Assembly (NCBI GenBank): GCA_900660155.1
Contig: CABFPE010000115.1
Coordinates: forward strand, 881,042 to 910,698
Direction of reading: 5' to 3'
Length of the DNA stretch: 29,657 nt
Origin: Hofstenia miamia
Lineage: Eukaryota; Xenacoelomorpha; Acoela; Hofsteniidae
How positions within the stretch are numbered: the first letter of the stretch is position 1; each line of letters opens with the position of its first letter. The notes under the pieces were generated by a model. It searched no databases and had not been told where the DNA came from. It saw nothing but the letters and a program-made list of their open reading frames with translations. Below are positions 9,398 through 19,446 of this stretch, piece by piece. Both the position numbers and the translations under genes were made by a program.

Positions 9398-9673
9398 GTA
9401 CCTGGTAGTGACAATGAATTTTCATTGGTAGTAAAGGTTTTTGAAAGTGAAAGCAGCGGAGGTGAACAGTGGAGAATTGAGGATACTCTTAATGTAGACC
9501 ATTTGAAGAGTCCTCGTAGATTTATTTGCTCTAAGCAATTGCGCGATGAACACCGGGCACGTTCACGAAGAACTAACTCTTCAGCGATGTCTGTTGAGCT
9601 GAATCGGAATGCGTCTTTTTATAAACGAACGAATGTATCGCATACCGAAGACTGTATCAGTGTCATTCAAAAG
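9398..9673 (+). CDS. DMXL: DmX-like (Rabconnectin-3 alpha) exon A
   Basis: Acceptor attttag|GTA at 9398 and donor AAG|GTATTC after 9673. The exon is 92 codons, phase 0 to phase 0. The product begins VPGSDNEFSLVVKVFE and ends DCISVIQK, with a basic, serine-rich middle (RARSRRTNSSAM). I assign it to the DmX-like gene because it is phase-compatible with the next exon, which is clearly from that family, and because it stays open across good splice sites. By itself it has no motif I recognise strongly. It would lie in the central region before the HVAW motif. Confidence 0.65.
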
Positions 9674-10240
9674 GTATTCAGTTTTCATTCATTCCTAGTT
9701 AACTAATGAAAATCGATTATTTATAAAAAGAATGGGCTTCAGCATTCTATTTCAAATGATATTATTAACTTTCCATTATTCGAAACCGGGTATACTTAGA
9801 CCATTTTAAAGCAAAAGACTACAACAAGTACTACAACTTCAAGTTGTATTAACCTGGTGTCTCGCAAAAAGGAGATGTTTGACAAGCTTCCCTTTGTTTT
9901 TACTGAATTTAAAATGCTGTGTTTTACAGTACTCAGAATCCATCTCTATATATTTTCCATTATTGTAGGGTTGTGCGATTTGTAAAAGCGAATTGGAGTC
10001 AAAAGCTTAATTGAAGGGTTGTGTGCATATTAACCGTCGCAAACCATTACATTACGCTCAAAACCATATTTTTTACATGAGAATTTGTAATGTTTAATTT
10101 AAGGATGGGGAAAGTGCATCAATTTCAAAGTCAGTCCCTTCCCATACCCATATGATGAATTAAGTAGTATGGTTGGCCGTATATAATCTTACTCAACATG
10201 TGGCGTTAACTACATATTGACTTTTTTCAGTATTGCACAA

Positions 10241-12410
10241 CAGAGTTGGAATTGGGTCGGCCTGGGCCTCGCCGAACTTGGGCTGGACTTGGGCCGAATT
10301 TTTGACATAACAATTTGGGCCGGGCCGGGTTGGACCTAGTGTCTTAATTGGTATTTTATCTACAAGAATTTAACCATAGATAAACACAAAGTAGGATAAA
10401 ATGCGATTTAAATCATTTTTATTATCAAATTAACGCAATGCAGTTATAGTAGAATGCAATTGATTTCAAAACACAAAGTCTTGTCCCAAAAAACTTAAAA
10501 ATATAAATTTACCAAACCTGTTTGTGCAACCTTATTTATGCAGTTACATCAAATAACATTATGAAAAGTGAAAACTTCATAGATTTGATATCAAAAAACA
10601 AAAGTCAACACTATATATGAATGCTCGATAGGGTTTCAGACTATTTATTCAGCCATGCGTAAATTAAAAAAAGTTCAAATGAAAAAAAGAAAAAAATTGT
10701 TTAGCAAGCAAGTTCATTTCAAATATAGCACGCAGAGTTGGAATTGGGTTAGGCCTAAAGTTGAGTCGGGCTGGGCCGGGATTGAGTTAGGCTTGCGCCG
10801 GATTTTCGGCATAGCAACTTCTGCCGGGCCGGGCTTGGACCTAAGTTTTATTTGGCATTTGAAGCACATGAAAAAAGCACCTGAAAACTTAAATTTTGCA
10901 AATGACAAACAGCATTCTCTTTAAGTTTATATTCAGCCCTGCATTGTTGGCTGGTGCAATACTTCTTACATCTAAATTTTGTATGCTACAAGCAAAGAGC
11001 GTTTCTGAAAACTACCACTTTGAGTTGATGTAAGTTGGCAGAGAATTGTGCTATTGAATATATAAGAAGTGATATGTTCTCTAAACGATAAAAATGGCGA
11101 TTACAATCCTGGGGATAATAGGCAATACTTATATTACTAAATTAGTTATGGCGGTAAGAAGAACGTATGAAACGTGACATCTATGACACTTTGGGCGTAA
11201 GGCATAGTATTCTGCAGGGGCTTGAAATATTTTAGGGGATGGCTACTTCAAAAAATTATTATTATAATTACTCGAAATACACATATTTTTTACCTTCTGG
11301 TATTCAGAACACCTGAGCACACTTAGCGTCTTGTTGCAAATCATCCATTTAAAAATTACTAAACAGAAATACAAGCATAGTATCTATATTTACTACCTCT
11401 TATTTTAAGGGATATATTGCTTGGATATGCAGGAAAATATTATTTTCCTTAAAACATTACGTAAATTGCTCTGGTAAAAGAAATTAACAACATTTTAAAT
11501 GAAATTCGTCTAAAAACTTTCACATTTTTGAGAAATACCAGTAGTTTTGTAAAACTTGTATAAATACATATATAAATTAAAATAAACACAAATTTCATTT
11601 TCATAGAAAATTGATTTTTAGGAAATGTTTGGATAAAAGAGTAACAGTATATACATGCTCTTGTTTGTTTACATTTAAACGGCTATTTGCAATATTCGAT
11701 TTAAGTGCAAATTGACTGTTAAGTTTTGCCACTTCCAGTTAGTAAAATATCTAGAGATTAATCATATTGATAAATCGTTGTCAGCTATGCCAACAATCGC
11801 CATTATATCACTTAACATTACGATACTATCAATGGCAACATTTTTATAATTTTCCATAAGCAAAATATTAAAATATAAGCTCGTTAATTTATAAAAAGAC
11901 GCGGCACACTTCATTTACATTGTGCACTCTGATTTTTGTGATTTTATTATTTTATGAGATGAAAATGTTTAAAATTTTAAGAAACCAACAAGTTACAAAA
12001 ATTCTAACCAATTTAAAGTTAATCTATGCACAAATTTAGAAAATTTTTGTCTTCATTGGTAACATTTGTAAAAATGCCCGTTCAATACTGTTTGGTAGCC
12101 AAATGCAATCATTACAGGTGGGGCTCACACCTGCTCCAGGAAGAGTTGTACTCCCTAGCCTCCGGCCTACGGCCCTGTATGTCACGTTTATTATATTAAG
12201 GTTAAGATGCAATTTTGAATTTTAAAATAATTGAATTTGCATTGTTGACTGACTAAAGTGGATATGCACACATTAATCAATACATTATACAAATTATACA
12301 ATCAAATTCCTCACGCAGTGCTTGGGCAAAAGACACTATCAGTGACGTAAAAGAAAAATAGTTTGGGCCGGGCTGGGCTAGGCCTAAAAATCGGCCCAAT
12401 TCCAACTCTG
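10241..12410. mobile_element. hAT-like element with CAGAGTTGGAATTGGG ends
   Basis: The ends are perfect inverted copies of CAGAGTTGGAATTGGG, followed by a GGCCTGGGCC-rich subterminal stretch. The flanking 8-mers ttgcacaa (10233-10240) and ttgcaccg (12411-12418) match at 6 of 8, consistent with an aged hAT duplication. A second direct copy of the left terminus starts at 10733, also followed by a GGGCCGGG-rich block, so the left end is partly duplicated or an older related copy is embedded. Near 12074 a short ATG frame (MPVQYCLVAKCNHYR) resembles the start of a THAP zinc finger and is followed by a possible donor (CAG|GTGGGG). No complete transposase is seen. Length 2,170 bp. Confidence 0.75.
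10733..10860 (+). repeat. Second direct copy of the hAT terminal region
   Basis: Starts cagagttggaattgggttag and continues with GGCCTAAA, GGGCTGGGCCGGG and GCCGGGCCGGGCTTGGACCTAAG. This parallels the 10241-10345 terminus (GGGCCGGGCCGGGTTGGACCTAG) in the same orientation, 492 bp downstream. Confidence 0.75.
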
Positions 12411-12458
12411 TTGCACCGTGAAGCATATCAAATATAAGGGGGGGATGTGCTTGTAATA

Positions 12459-13563
12459 TGAAGACATCAGTTCAAGAAGGGCCCAACTCCGAGGAAATTT
12501 TTATGGAGAAAAATGAGAAAAACGTTTTAAAAAAGACAATTAACACCCTATTGGCATGAAATCAGGTATGGAAGTTAATATGAGATCCAGCTATTTAATT
12601 AAATATATTATTTTAATAAAAGCCAATTGAAGGTCATTTTTCAGGTCATTGAACTATTCGGAGTTGGGCCCTTCTTGAAGTCATACTGCATTTTTGCTTT
12701 AAAAAACACACAAAAACAAAGAAATCAAAGTTAATAATGTATATTTTACATTTATTTCTTGATTAAACATATTAAATAACCATAAGGTATAAAAGAACTT
12801 AACATTTTACAAGAATTATTACTTTTATTAGGTTTTGTCATGATCTCACAAAAGGCGAAAAATCTAAAGTTTAGGAAGGCAAAATTGGTATGACCAAAAC
12901 TGCATAGTACAAGAAGAATATCAGATAAACCTTCCAAAAAGCAGATAATAATAGATACAACATAACTACATAGGCATAGGAAAAGGGGGCAGAGGGGGTG
13001 ATCTCCCTCTACTTTGAAAAGTGGGGGCAAAACCACCTTTCTGTCCCCAATTTTGAAGTCCTAAACAAAAAATACTTCAAATTACTTACAGGTACACCAA
13101 AAGCATAAGAAACGCACATTTTCTGGAGGCTTTCCCCCTGGACCCTATAATTATGAATAAATCTGCATTTTTCTCCTGTTTTCCTTTACGAAATTTCAAT
13201 ATTTTTTGACGAAACGAATGCCTTTCCTTCCGCACGTAACCTTTTATCTTCATTCTTCTTCCATTTGCTTTCATTTCTTCTCTTTTTACCTCTAATTTCG
13301 TCGTTTGCACCACTTAATATTTCAGCCATAATTCCATGAAAAAATAGATGGCGCAATATCATTTTAAGAAAGGCCCAACTCCAGGAGTTGGGCCTTTCTT
13401 GAAATGATATAAGAAATGTTTGCACAAAAACTACATGCTATGAACTGGACTTGGGACTCTTTTGAACAGATAAAGATAGAGGTTGGGTAAAGGAACAGAA
13501 TTGTGCAAAAACATCATTTTTGAAAATTTGTGGATTTGGGCCCTTCTTGAACTGATGTCTTCA
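12459..13563. mobile_element. TA-flanked inverted-repeat element (Tc1/mariner-like MITE cluster)
   Basis: The left end (TA then tgaagacatcagttcaagaa) and the reverse complement of the right end are identical for about 29 bases and are bordered by TA on both sides (12457-12458 and 13564-13565), as in Tc1/mariner insertions. Inside are three more arms carrying the same core TCAAGAARGGCCCAACTCC: one ending at 12683, also beside TA, and two forming the palindrome at 13356-13410. The cluster looks like nested insertions of one short-ended family. No transposase is recognisable. The minus-strand frames at 12752-13425 have no family motif. Confidence 0.65.
13356..13410. repeat. 55-bp near-perfect palindrome
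   Basis: Two 27-base arms around a single central A, with one mismatch. The arms carry AAGAAAGGCCCAACTCC and its complement, the terminal core of the surrounding repeat family, and both outer ends abut TA. It could fold into a hairpin of 27 pairs. It is best explained as two inverted termini with the interior deleted. Confidence 0.9.
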
Positions 13564-13859
13564 TATGTATATGATAAAACGGTGTTTAACTGCATGGAAT
13601 AAAGAATTATAGCGGAGAGAGCTATCAATGTCCGTCCTACAGATTATCGATAACTCAAAACATGTACAATAGAAGCAAAACTTATTTATCATATTATTCA
13701 AGTTCTTGGTACCAGTTCCACATATCTTAGTCAAACTCAGCCTAGTCCATGGTTTTTCCGGCTTATATTTCAATTCTGATTTAGTTTGCATTGTGTTCTA
13801 ATCTCATGTTATGTTTTATATTAGAAATTTTGACTCGGATTCAACATTTCAAAATTTAT

Positions 13860-13915
13860 AACGAATCAGAATTTTCGAAAATAAAATCGAATCGAAAATT
13901 TACCGAATCGCTCTG
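13860..13915. mobile_element. Possible orphan hAT end
   Basis: The reverse complement from 13915 reads cagagcgattcggtaaattt followed by more CGATTCG motifs, a form common at hAT ends. No partner terminus or duplicated flank was found. Confidence 0.3.
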
Positions 13916-14335
13916 GCCTAAATTTGGCATCTTCAAACTTAGTAGAATATTTTAAGTATTTCAAAAATATTTTTTGAAAACCCACATGTCGAATGGCTTA
14001 AAATACACAAAGAATGAACGGATGTTAGAATTCAATCAATTTTTTTGCAATGTCTTTTTTAATTTAGATTGTTATAAATAAAAGATTAGAATTATTAATT
14101 TAATTTCAGCCAATCACCATGCGACCATCAGTCAATTTTTTCGGAAAGATAAATAGTAATCGAATTTTCACTTGTGAATTTATGTAATTGTTTTAACTAT
14201 CAAATGTTTATTCTATGTCATCAGCGGTTAAGATTTTTTGTATAGTGCATAATGATTTCGAGCTACATTTAACTATAATTTACTAGTTATTGAACTAAAA
14301 TGTATGACTGTTTGATTTTAGTGAAATGTATTTAG

Positions 14336-14526
14336 GTATATTTGGATGCAACGAAAGATTCCCAATCCAACCCACAAAGATTTATTCATGTTGCGTGGAT
14401 TCCACGTCATGATGGCACTTCTCTGCTATCTATTTGCTCGCATAAACGGGTTGTAACGTACGCACAGAATTCCTCATTTTTCAATACTCCATCCGAATCG
14501 ACTCTTAAAAATAACTCTATAATGGG
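14336..14526 (+). CDS. DMXL: DmX-like exon B (HVAW motif)
   Basis: Acceptor TTTAG|GTA at 14336 and donor GGG|GTGAGA after 14526; starts in phase 0 and ends two bases into a codon. An upstream in-frame TAG at 14333-14335 fixes the start. It encodes RFIHVAWIPRHDGTSLLSIC and VVTYAQNSSFF. This matches the DmX-like family segment HVAWVPREDGSHILTVG...I..Y, part of the WD-repeat region N-terminal to the Rav1-like domain. The family scaffolds regulated assembly of the vacuolar proton ATPase and binds Rab3 regulators on synaptic vesicles. Confidence 0.88.
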
Positions 14527-14667
14527 GTGAGATTTCGTATCATTGTTTTCTCGCTCTCAAATGGGTTTTTCGTTTAGGGTTTAATTTGCCTTTTTTTTCT
14601 ATCTAGCTCATGTAAATATTATTTGAATATTTTTCTAGTATTTTTTCTGAAATTCATGACTGTTTAG

Positions 14668-14874
14668 AAAGAAACTTTTGCAACAGCGAAGCACAGTTGC
14701 TCAAGTTCTGAGTGAAATGTCATTTAATGCCAAATGGCAACCATTGAGCGAAGTGATGATCTCAACTGCTGACGGTTTGGATCCATTCCCCGTTGTCTTC
14801 TCTTGGCTAGCGAATGGTCTCCTTATATTGGGACTTAGCAATGAAATGCAAATTTACAGTCAGTGGCAAACGAA
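14668..14874 (+). CDS. DMXL: DmX-like exon C (SADG...EMHVYSQW motif)
   Basis: Acceptor TGTTTAG|A and donor CGAA|GTAAGA. The first base completes the Gly codon left by exon B. The product includes ISTADGLDPFPVVFSWLANG and LILGLSNEMQIYSQW, a direct counterpart of the family motif SSADGTPPIPVAVSWVRDGIFVVGM.SEMHVYSQW. The exon ends with two bases of a codon, so the next coding exon must begin with one base. The intron between B and C is 141 bp. Confidence 0.92.
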
Positions 14875-17498
14875 GTAAGACTATTTTTAATTAAGCCCAA
14901 TCATGACCCAATTAAACAGATGATATCGTGAGTGTATGACAATCTGTTTGATATTAATTACTAGTAGTCTACTATTTAATTCTTCTTTGTCCATCATTTC
15001 TTCAGTACATCCTGGTTATTTTTCTATGTCTTCGCTAACACATATACAGCGTAATGGAGTATAAGCCTGGAAAACTTAAATTTTCTGAAATAATTGCCCA
15101 CTTCGAATCGAATGCTTCCTATTGCTTTTTCAATAATTTCAAACAAATTATATTCCGCGGTCTCACCTTTCCTGCCAGTCAGATAATACAGAAGAAAAAT
15201 CCATGTAGATTTGGAAATTTTGGAAATTTTAATTAAATTTGTTTTTCATGATAACATTTCAATGGCTAGTTTAACATTAATACCATACGCATGAAGAGTT
15301 AGGTGCAAAGTATTAATATGAAAGCTCTTCTTTAGTCTTGATGCATGTAAGAAATTTTGTAAAGCATTGAAATCTGTAATATTCATGGAGTCAATGTCAC
15401 ATAACACTTATTTTGAACTAAAACCTATTTGGGTAAATTGTTATTGCTGGAAAAAATTATTTTAAATGTATTCCCATATTATGTCATAACATAAAGCTCT
15501 AACCTAAAGCCTTAGTTTCATATAATGATTCATTTGTTTTTTCAAATCTGAGTTCTAAGGGTTTGTGTGCTACCATTTTAGAAATCGTCCAACATGGTGT
15601 GGATTATCTGTGTTGGTTTATGTATTCTGTATGTAGCTATTTATTTTTGTTGTTTATAACTTTTTCAACCTATTTTTAATGTAATTGACAGCTTGCTTCT
15701 CCCTTTTTGACAGGTTTTAATATTGTGCCTGATTTGAAATAATTGTTACTTTTTTCTTTTCACTTATATTCTAGTTGCTAAATTCCATTTAAAGTATTTA
15801 CAATTCAGCATCTCTTGCCACAGCAGGCCTAGACTTGCATAAAATATGAAACTGTGATTTTAATAGCTTTTGTTCACTTATATTTTATATATGGACGAAT
15901 TTTGCGCTTTTAATTCAAAAAATTATAATTGATCAAAAAGTTGAAATTAATATTCAATAAATTTTCAGTAACGTGCTTTAAGGACTGTTCGTTTACCAAA
16001 AATTGTTAACTAAAATAAATTTCCCATAAAGCTTCATATAAATACAACCCGTTCACTTTAATTTCAAAAATATATCATAGCAACGAGTGTATGTTAAGTA
16101 TTCTTTGATAATAGTGCATTATTTTGCATAAAAATATTTAATGAAATTTTACCGGAACTAATACCCAATGATGTAGTTAATTATGTATTACGTATTAATG
16201 AGATATAAAACTAATAATAACTTCTTTATGGATTAGTGAATGGAGGGAGACTAACGAAATGAATAGAGGGAGTGGAAGTGAGAATTTCTCTTTTTTGATT
16301 TTACAAAGAGCTAATATATTTGTATACTGTTGCAAAAAGCAGAATTTGCCACATGCAACGCAAACAGTTTAATCAAAAGGCAACTGTATGAGATATTTTG
16401 ACATATCTCATTCTGTGTGAATAATAAATCAAAAATTGTTTACTTTAGTTATAATGTAGACACAAAGCCATTTCCATAATTGCATAACAAGTCACAACTA
16501 AAGTTAATTCACTCAAGTAGAATGTTGTGTATTTTGCGATATTATAGATCTTTAAATATATTGATAACTTTTTTCTACAATTATTACTACTTTTTTGTAG
16601 AAACTGGCCTCCCCAATCTGTTTGTAAAATTATGGTTTCGACTATTTGAAGTTCGGAAAATTTGTTCTAGTAGTCAATTAATTCAAAATTCGCGCTCCTG
16701 CTTTAAATCGATATAGTTGCCATATCGATGTGTGCCTTGACCCAGTACAAGGTGCAAAATGTTCATGTGTTGCATTTTTTGGAAATATTTTTAGTAGATC
16801 GAATAGCATAAACTGGTGTTGATCATTTCTTGCTCGGTTGCTCGGCTCAAATCACCATTTCAGATTTTCAACTGGGCATGTAATCAGGTCATTGAATTGA
16901 AAACTTGAATTTTAGCACGATGCAATTGTAAAATTCAACTAAATTTGATCAATTTTGAGATTAACAAGATGAAACATTGTTTGATGTTATAACTACATCA
17001 AGTACAAAATTTGTCGCTACCAAACAATTATCAAATTATTGACAGCGAAGTATAGAGTAATGATTTGATTGAAACAGTCTGTCAAAGCTTGCTTGAAAGA
17101 AAGTCTGAATTATCGTTAATTTGTTGAGCTATGCGTAAAAATATGACTCAACAACGAATACCTTCATTAACCAATTCATCTTGATTTACCTTCTACTCTT
17201 TCCTTCAAAATATAGTAAGAATTCATCTGTATTTGTGTATTCTTTGTGTTGAGATAATTCGTTTGACTGGCACTACAGAAGTATTTTTATGGATTACATA
17301 TAATGCTAGTTATAAGAAAAGCTCAAAATATGGTCTACTGAAGGTTTTTTCATCTGAAGCTTGAAATCACTTTCAGAATATTCTAGTTGGTAGCCGATAT
17401 AAAAATTGCATGTCTAAATCGACTTTTTGAAGTTTTTGCACAAAGCGATTCTGGAATAAATATAAAACCACAACATATATATATATATATATATAAGC
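14875..17498 (+). other. DmX-like intron region; at least one small exon unassigned
   Basis: Exon C ends two bases into a codon, while the next recognised exon (18200) starts at a codon boundary. A coding piece of length 1 modulo 3 should therefore lie between them. A strong acceptor (ttcttcag|t) lies at 15005 and another (atacag|c) at 15049, opening frames of 16 and 62 codons, but neither has a good donor in the required phase or a family match. The rest is AT-rich with small hairpins near 16388-16411 and 16705-16728 and no recognised gene. Confidence 0.5.
17474..17496. repeat. (TA)n microsatellite
   Basis: Short pure TA tract immediately before the left flank of the Penelope-like insertion. 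Confidence 0.9.
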
Positions 17499-17574
17499 AA
17501 ACTGAGCTTTCTAAAATTATTTGAATGTGACGACAGTCTTAAATATCGATTTCGATGTGTTACCATCATCGTCC

Positions 17575-17680
17575 GTTTACAAAATATGCGGTAAATAAAT
17601 TTACAATAAACTACACTAAATATAAATGATCTTATTACATACACTTAGCATAAATTTAAGGTCATCATGCTTTGTTGTCG
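17575..17680. repeat. Left arm of 106-bp inverted repeat
   Basis: Inverted copy of 18090-18195 with three substitutions and no gaps, ending exactly where the truncated endonuclease frame begins. Confidence 0.95.
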
Positions 17681-17690
17681 AAAATGAATC

Positions 17691-18125
17691 TATTTGAAAA
17701 TACCATATCTAAGTAACCAAGTTGAGAAATTCAAAAAAAGAGTGAGAAATCTGAATACAAAACTAAAAATTACAAAGATCACCCCGATTTTTACAACTTT
17801 TAAAACACAAGATATGTTTAATAACAAAGACAATATCCTAAAAAACTTAGTTTCATCCCTAGTCTACAAATATACATGTGATGATTGCGATAAATCATAT
17901 ATCGGTGAAACTAAGCGACATCTGGGAATAAGATCTAATGAGCATTTAAGATGTCATCTGAATTCAGAAATTTTTACCCATCACCATCAAACTAAGGAAG
18001 ATCAATTTAAAATTTTACTAAGAACTAAACATCGGAAAATAGCAGAGGCAATATATATAAAAGAAACAACAAAGGATAAATTATTAAATCGACAACAAAG
18101 CATGATGACCTTTAATTTATTCTAA
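17691..18125 (+). CDS. Penelope-like GIY-YIG endonuclease, N-truncated
   Basis: About 144 residues open from just after the inverted-repeat junction to a stop at 18123-18125, with no Met required at the start. The N-terminal segment (KIPYLSNQVEKFKKRVRNLN) matches the linker after the reverse transcriptase of Penelope-like elements. The nuclease core is VYKYTCDDCDKSYIGETKRH followed by a conserved Arg and EH. It has the first Tyr motif with a CxxC (Cys-Asp-Asp-Cys), the YIG motif and the Arg/His/Glu positions expected of this lineage. In the complete protein this domain nicks target DNA for insertion. Here the polymerase is missing, so the fragment is not autonomous, but the domain itself has no stop or frameshift. 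Confidence 0.88.
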   Translation, partial: YLKIPYLSNQVEKFKKRVRNLNTKLKITKITPIFTTFKTQDMFNNKDNILKNLVSSLVYKYTCDDCDKSYIGETKRHLGIRSNEHLRCHLNSEIFTHHHQTKEDQFKILLRTKHRKIAEAIYIKETTKDKLLNRQQSMMTFNLF

Positions 18126-18199
18126 GTGTACGTAATAAGATCATTTATATTTAGTGTAGTTTATTGTAAATTTATTTACCGCATATTTTGTAAACTGAG

Positions 18200-18355
18200 C
18201 ATCACGTGTCAAATCAGATGGATCATAACAAAGATGGATTGAAACATATTCTCAATAATCTACCGTCAAATAACCTTGAAAACGTGAAAAAGGGTCCAAC
18301 TTCTTTGCTCAACGGCAGCGTTACTTCGCTTGAAACTCGTTCTTCAGTATACAAA
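18200..18355 (+). CDS. DMXL: DmX-like exon D (low-complexity linker)
   Basis: The frame is open from the AG at 18198-18199 to a donor after AAA at 18355 (GTGCGA, weak); 52 codons, phase 0 to phase 0. The product HHVSNQMDHNKDGLKHILNN continues with Ser/Asn-rich sequence and ends ETRSSVYK. It is phase-compatible with exon E and sits where family members have a poorly conserved Ser-rich linker. An alternative acceptor at 18217 (atcag|ATG) would start with MDHNKDGL in the same frame. The acceptor lies inside the 3' flanking repeat of the Penelope-like insertion. Assignment is by phase and position, not by motif. Confidence 0.6.
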
Positions 18356-18452
18356 GTGCGACAATGTTTTTTTCATTAATATTATAGTTCAAACATATTA
18401 ACAATGTGAAATTGATTAAAATTGTGGATTCGGGTCATCATATTTCGCTTAG

Positions 18453-18639
18453 AATGAAGATATTGCGACTTCCATACCAAGTTCCATACGGGATGTAATG
18501 GATATGGGTCTGCTTGAGGAATCCAGGAAAGTAGCTCCTGTCCTTCCTCAATATCATCCGCAGCATCTGTTGGCTCTATTGAATTTTGGCAAACTTGCTT
18601 GTGCCAAAGCAATTTTGGCGCATTTGCTACGAAGCATGG
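18453..18639 (+). CDS. DMXL: DmX-like exon E (LPQYHP motif, start of Rav1-like core)
   Basis: Acceptor CGCTTAG|AAT and donor ATGG|GTATGA; phase 0 to phase 1. It encodes MGLLEESRKVAPVLPQYHPQ and LLALLNFGKLACAKAILAHL. This closely matches the family segment GLFEAARLASPVLPQYHPKQLMELLN.GKI..VKAILLHLVRC that opens the Rav1-like alpha-helical region. The intron before it is 97 bp. Confidence 0.95.
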
Positions 18640-19446
18640 GTATGATAATTTTGATCTTATTCGTCTAAAAAGCAACTAAGTTAATAAAATTGGAATGTGC
18701 AATGCGCTTATCTTTACATGTAGACGACTATCAATGTTTTGGCATGCGGTTAATTTATTCAGAAATTCTAAATCCGTTTGGTTTTGTAATTTCACATTGA
18801 GACTTCAATATAGCCTTTTTTGCTAAAGAGCATTTTTTTCTTATTTTTGATATTATGAGCGCGAAGTTCTTCTAAATTGCAGATAAAGAACACATAAAAC
18901 ATTTGCAATGTTTGCTTTATAAATTTTGTTGAAACTTAATTTCTTTGTCACTACATTAATCAATTATTATTCAATTAAGAAATAGTTTTTATAAAGTTGG
19001 TGCTTTGTGGTATTATTCGTTTTGTAGCGCATCTTTGTCTATGTTCATTTCGGCGAATATGTTTCTACAGTATTGCACAAACAGTAAAAGATTGTAAAAT
19101 AATATTTAAAGGATTCTGGTAGCAATACTTCTTTTAAGTTTACCAACAGTATACTATGCTAAAGAGTTTACTATTTCTAAGAAAACTGTCCAGTAACTGT
19201 CAGATAGTAGGAAGTTACAAATGTGCAATTCATAGCTATTTCTGAGAAAAACACATGGTGTGTTAAATGCTCTTTAAATAATTATTCTGATTGTAAAATA
19301 AATCTTATTTGCGCTTTACGAATGTGCGGATTTTCCACCTTTATTGACTTTATAGATATATAACATATTAGGTACAAAATTGAAAATTTCTACATTTTGG
19401 TTGCATGTTTTAAATTTTAGTTAAGCGTTATCTATTTTTGTTTTAG
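18640..19446 (+). other. DmX-like intron, 807 bp
   Basis: Starts GTATGA and ends TTTTGTTTTAG. AT-rich; no repeat or gene recognised. Confidence 0.85.

Larger units (their letters stand above)
9674..14335 (+). other. DmX-like intron (4.7 kb) holding two transposon clusters
   Basis: Phase-0 intron starting GTATTC and ending TTTAG. Apart from the hAT element at 10241-12410, the palindromic repeat family at 12459-13563 and an orphan terminus near 13915, I see no coding sequence. The open frames on the minus strand at 12752-13425 are low-complexity or Lys/Arg-rich and unrecognised. Confidence 0.7.
17508..18195 (+). mobile_element. 5'-truncated Penelope-like element with inverted 3' ends
   Basis: A GIY-YIG endonuclease ORF is bracketed by a 106-bp inverted repeat: 17575-17680 against 18090-18195, identical at 103 of 106 positions. 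The repeat comprises the last dozen codons of the ORF and its 3' untranslated region, so an inverted copy of the element's own 3' end lies at its 5' side. A 9-bp direct repeat aaactgagc flanks the whole (17499-17507 and 18192-18200). It is a candidate target duplication, though it overlaps the last four bases of the repeat. The stretch 17508-17574 has no counterpart at the other end. Penelope elements are known for variable, partly inverted copies. The reverse transcriptase is absent. Confidence 0.8.

Noticed and set aside
12752..13425. Three overlapping minus-strand frames that might be a transposase
   Set aside because: Lys/Arg-rich or low-complexity composition and no catalytic or DNA-binding motif recognised.
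15054..15236. Plus-strand frame after an acceptor-like atacag, as the missing DmX-like exon
   Set aside because: No donor in the required phase and no resemblance to the family; kept only as a weak candidate.
16480..16716. Plus-strand 78-codon frame
   Set aside because: Aromatic-rich chance frame in intron; no motif and no splice signals.
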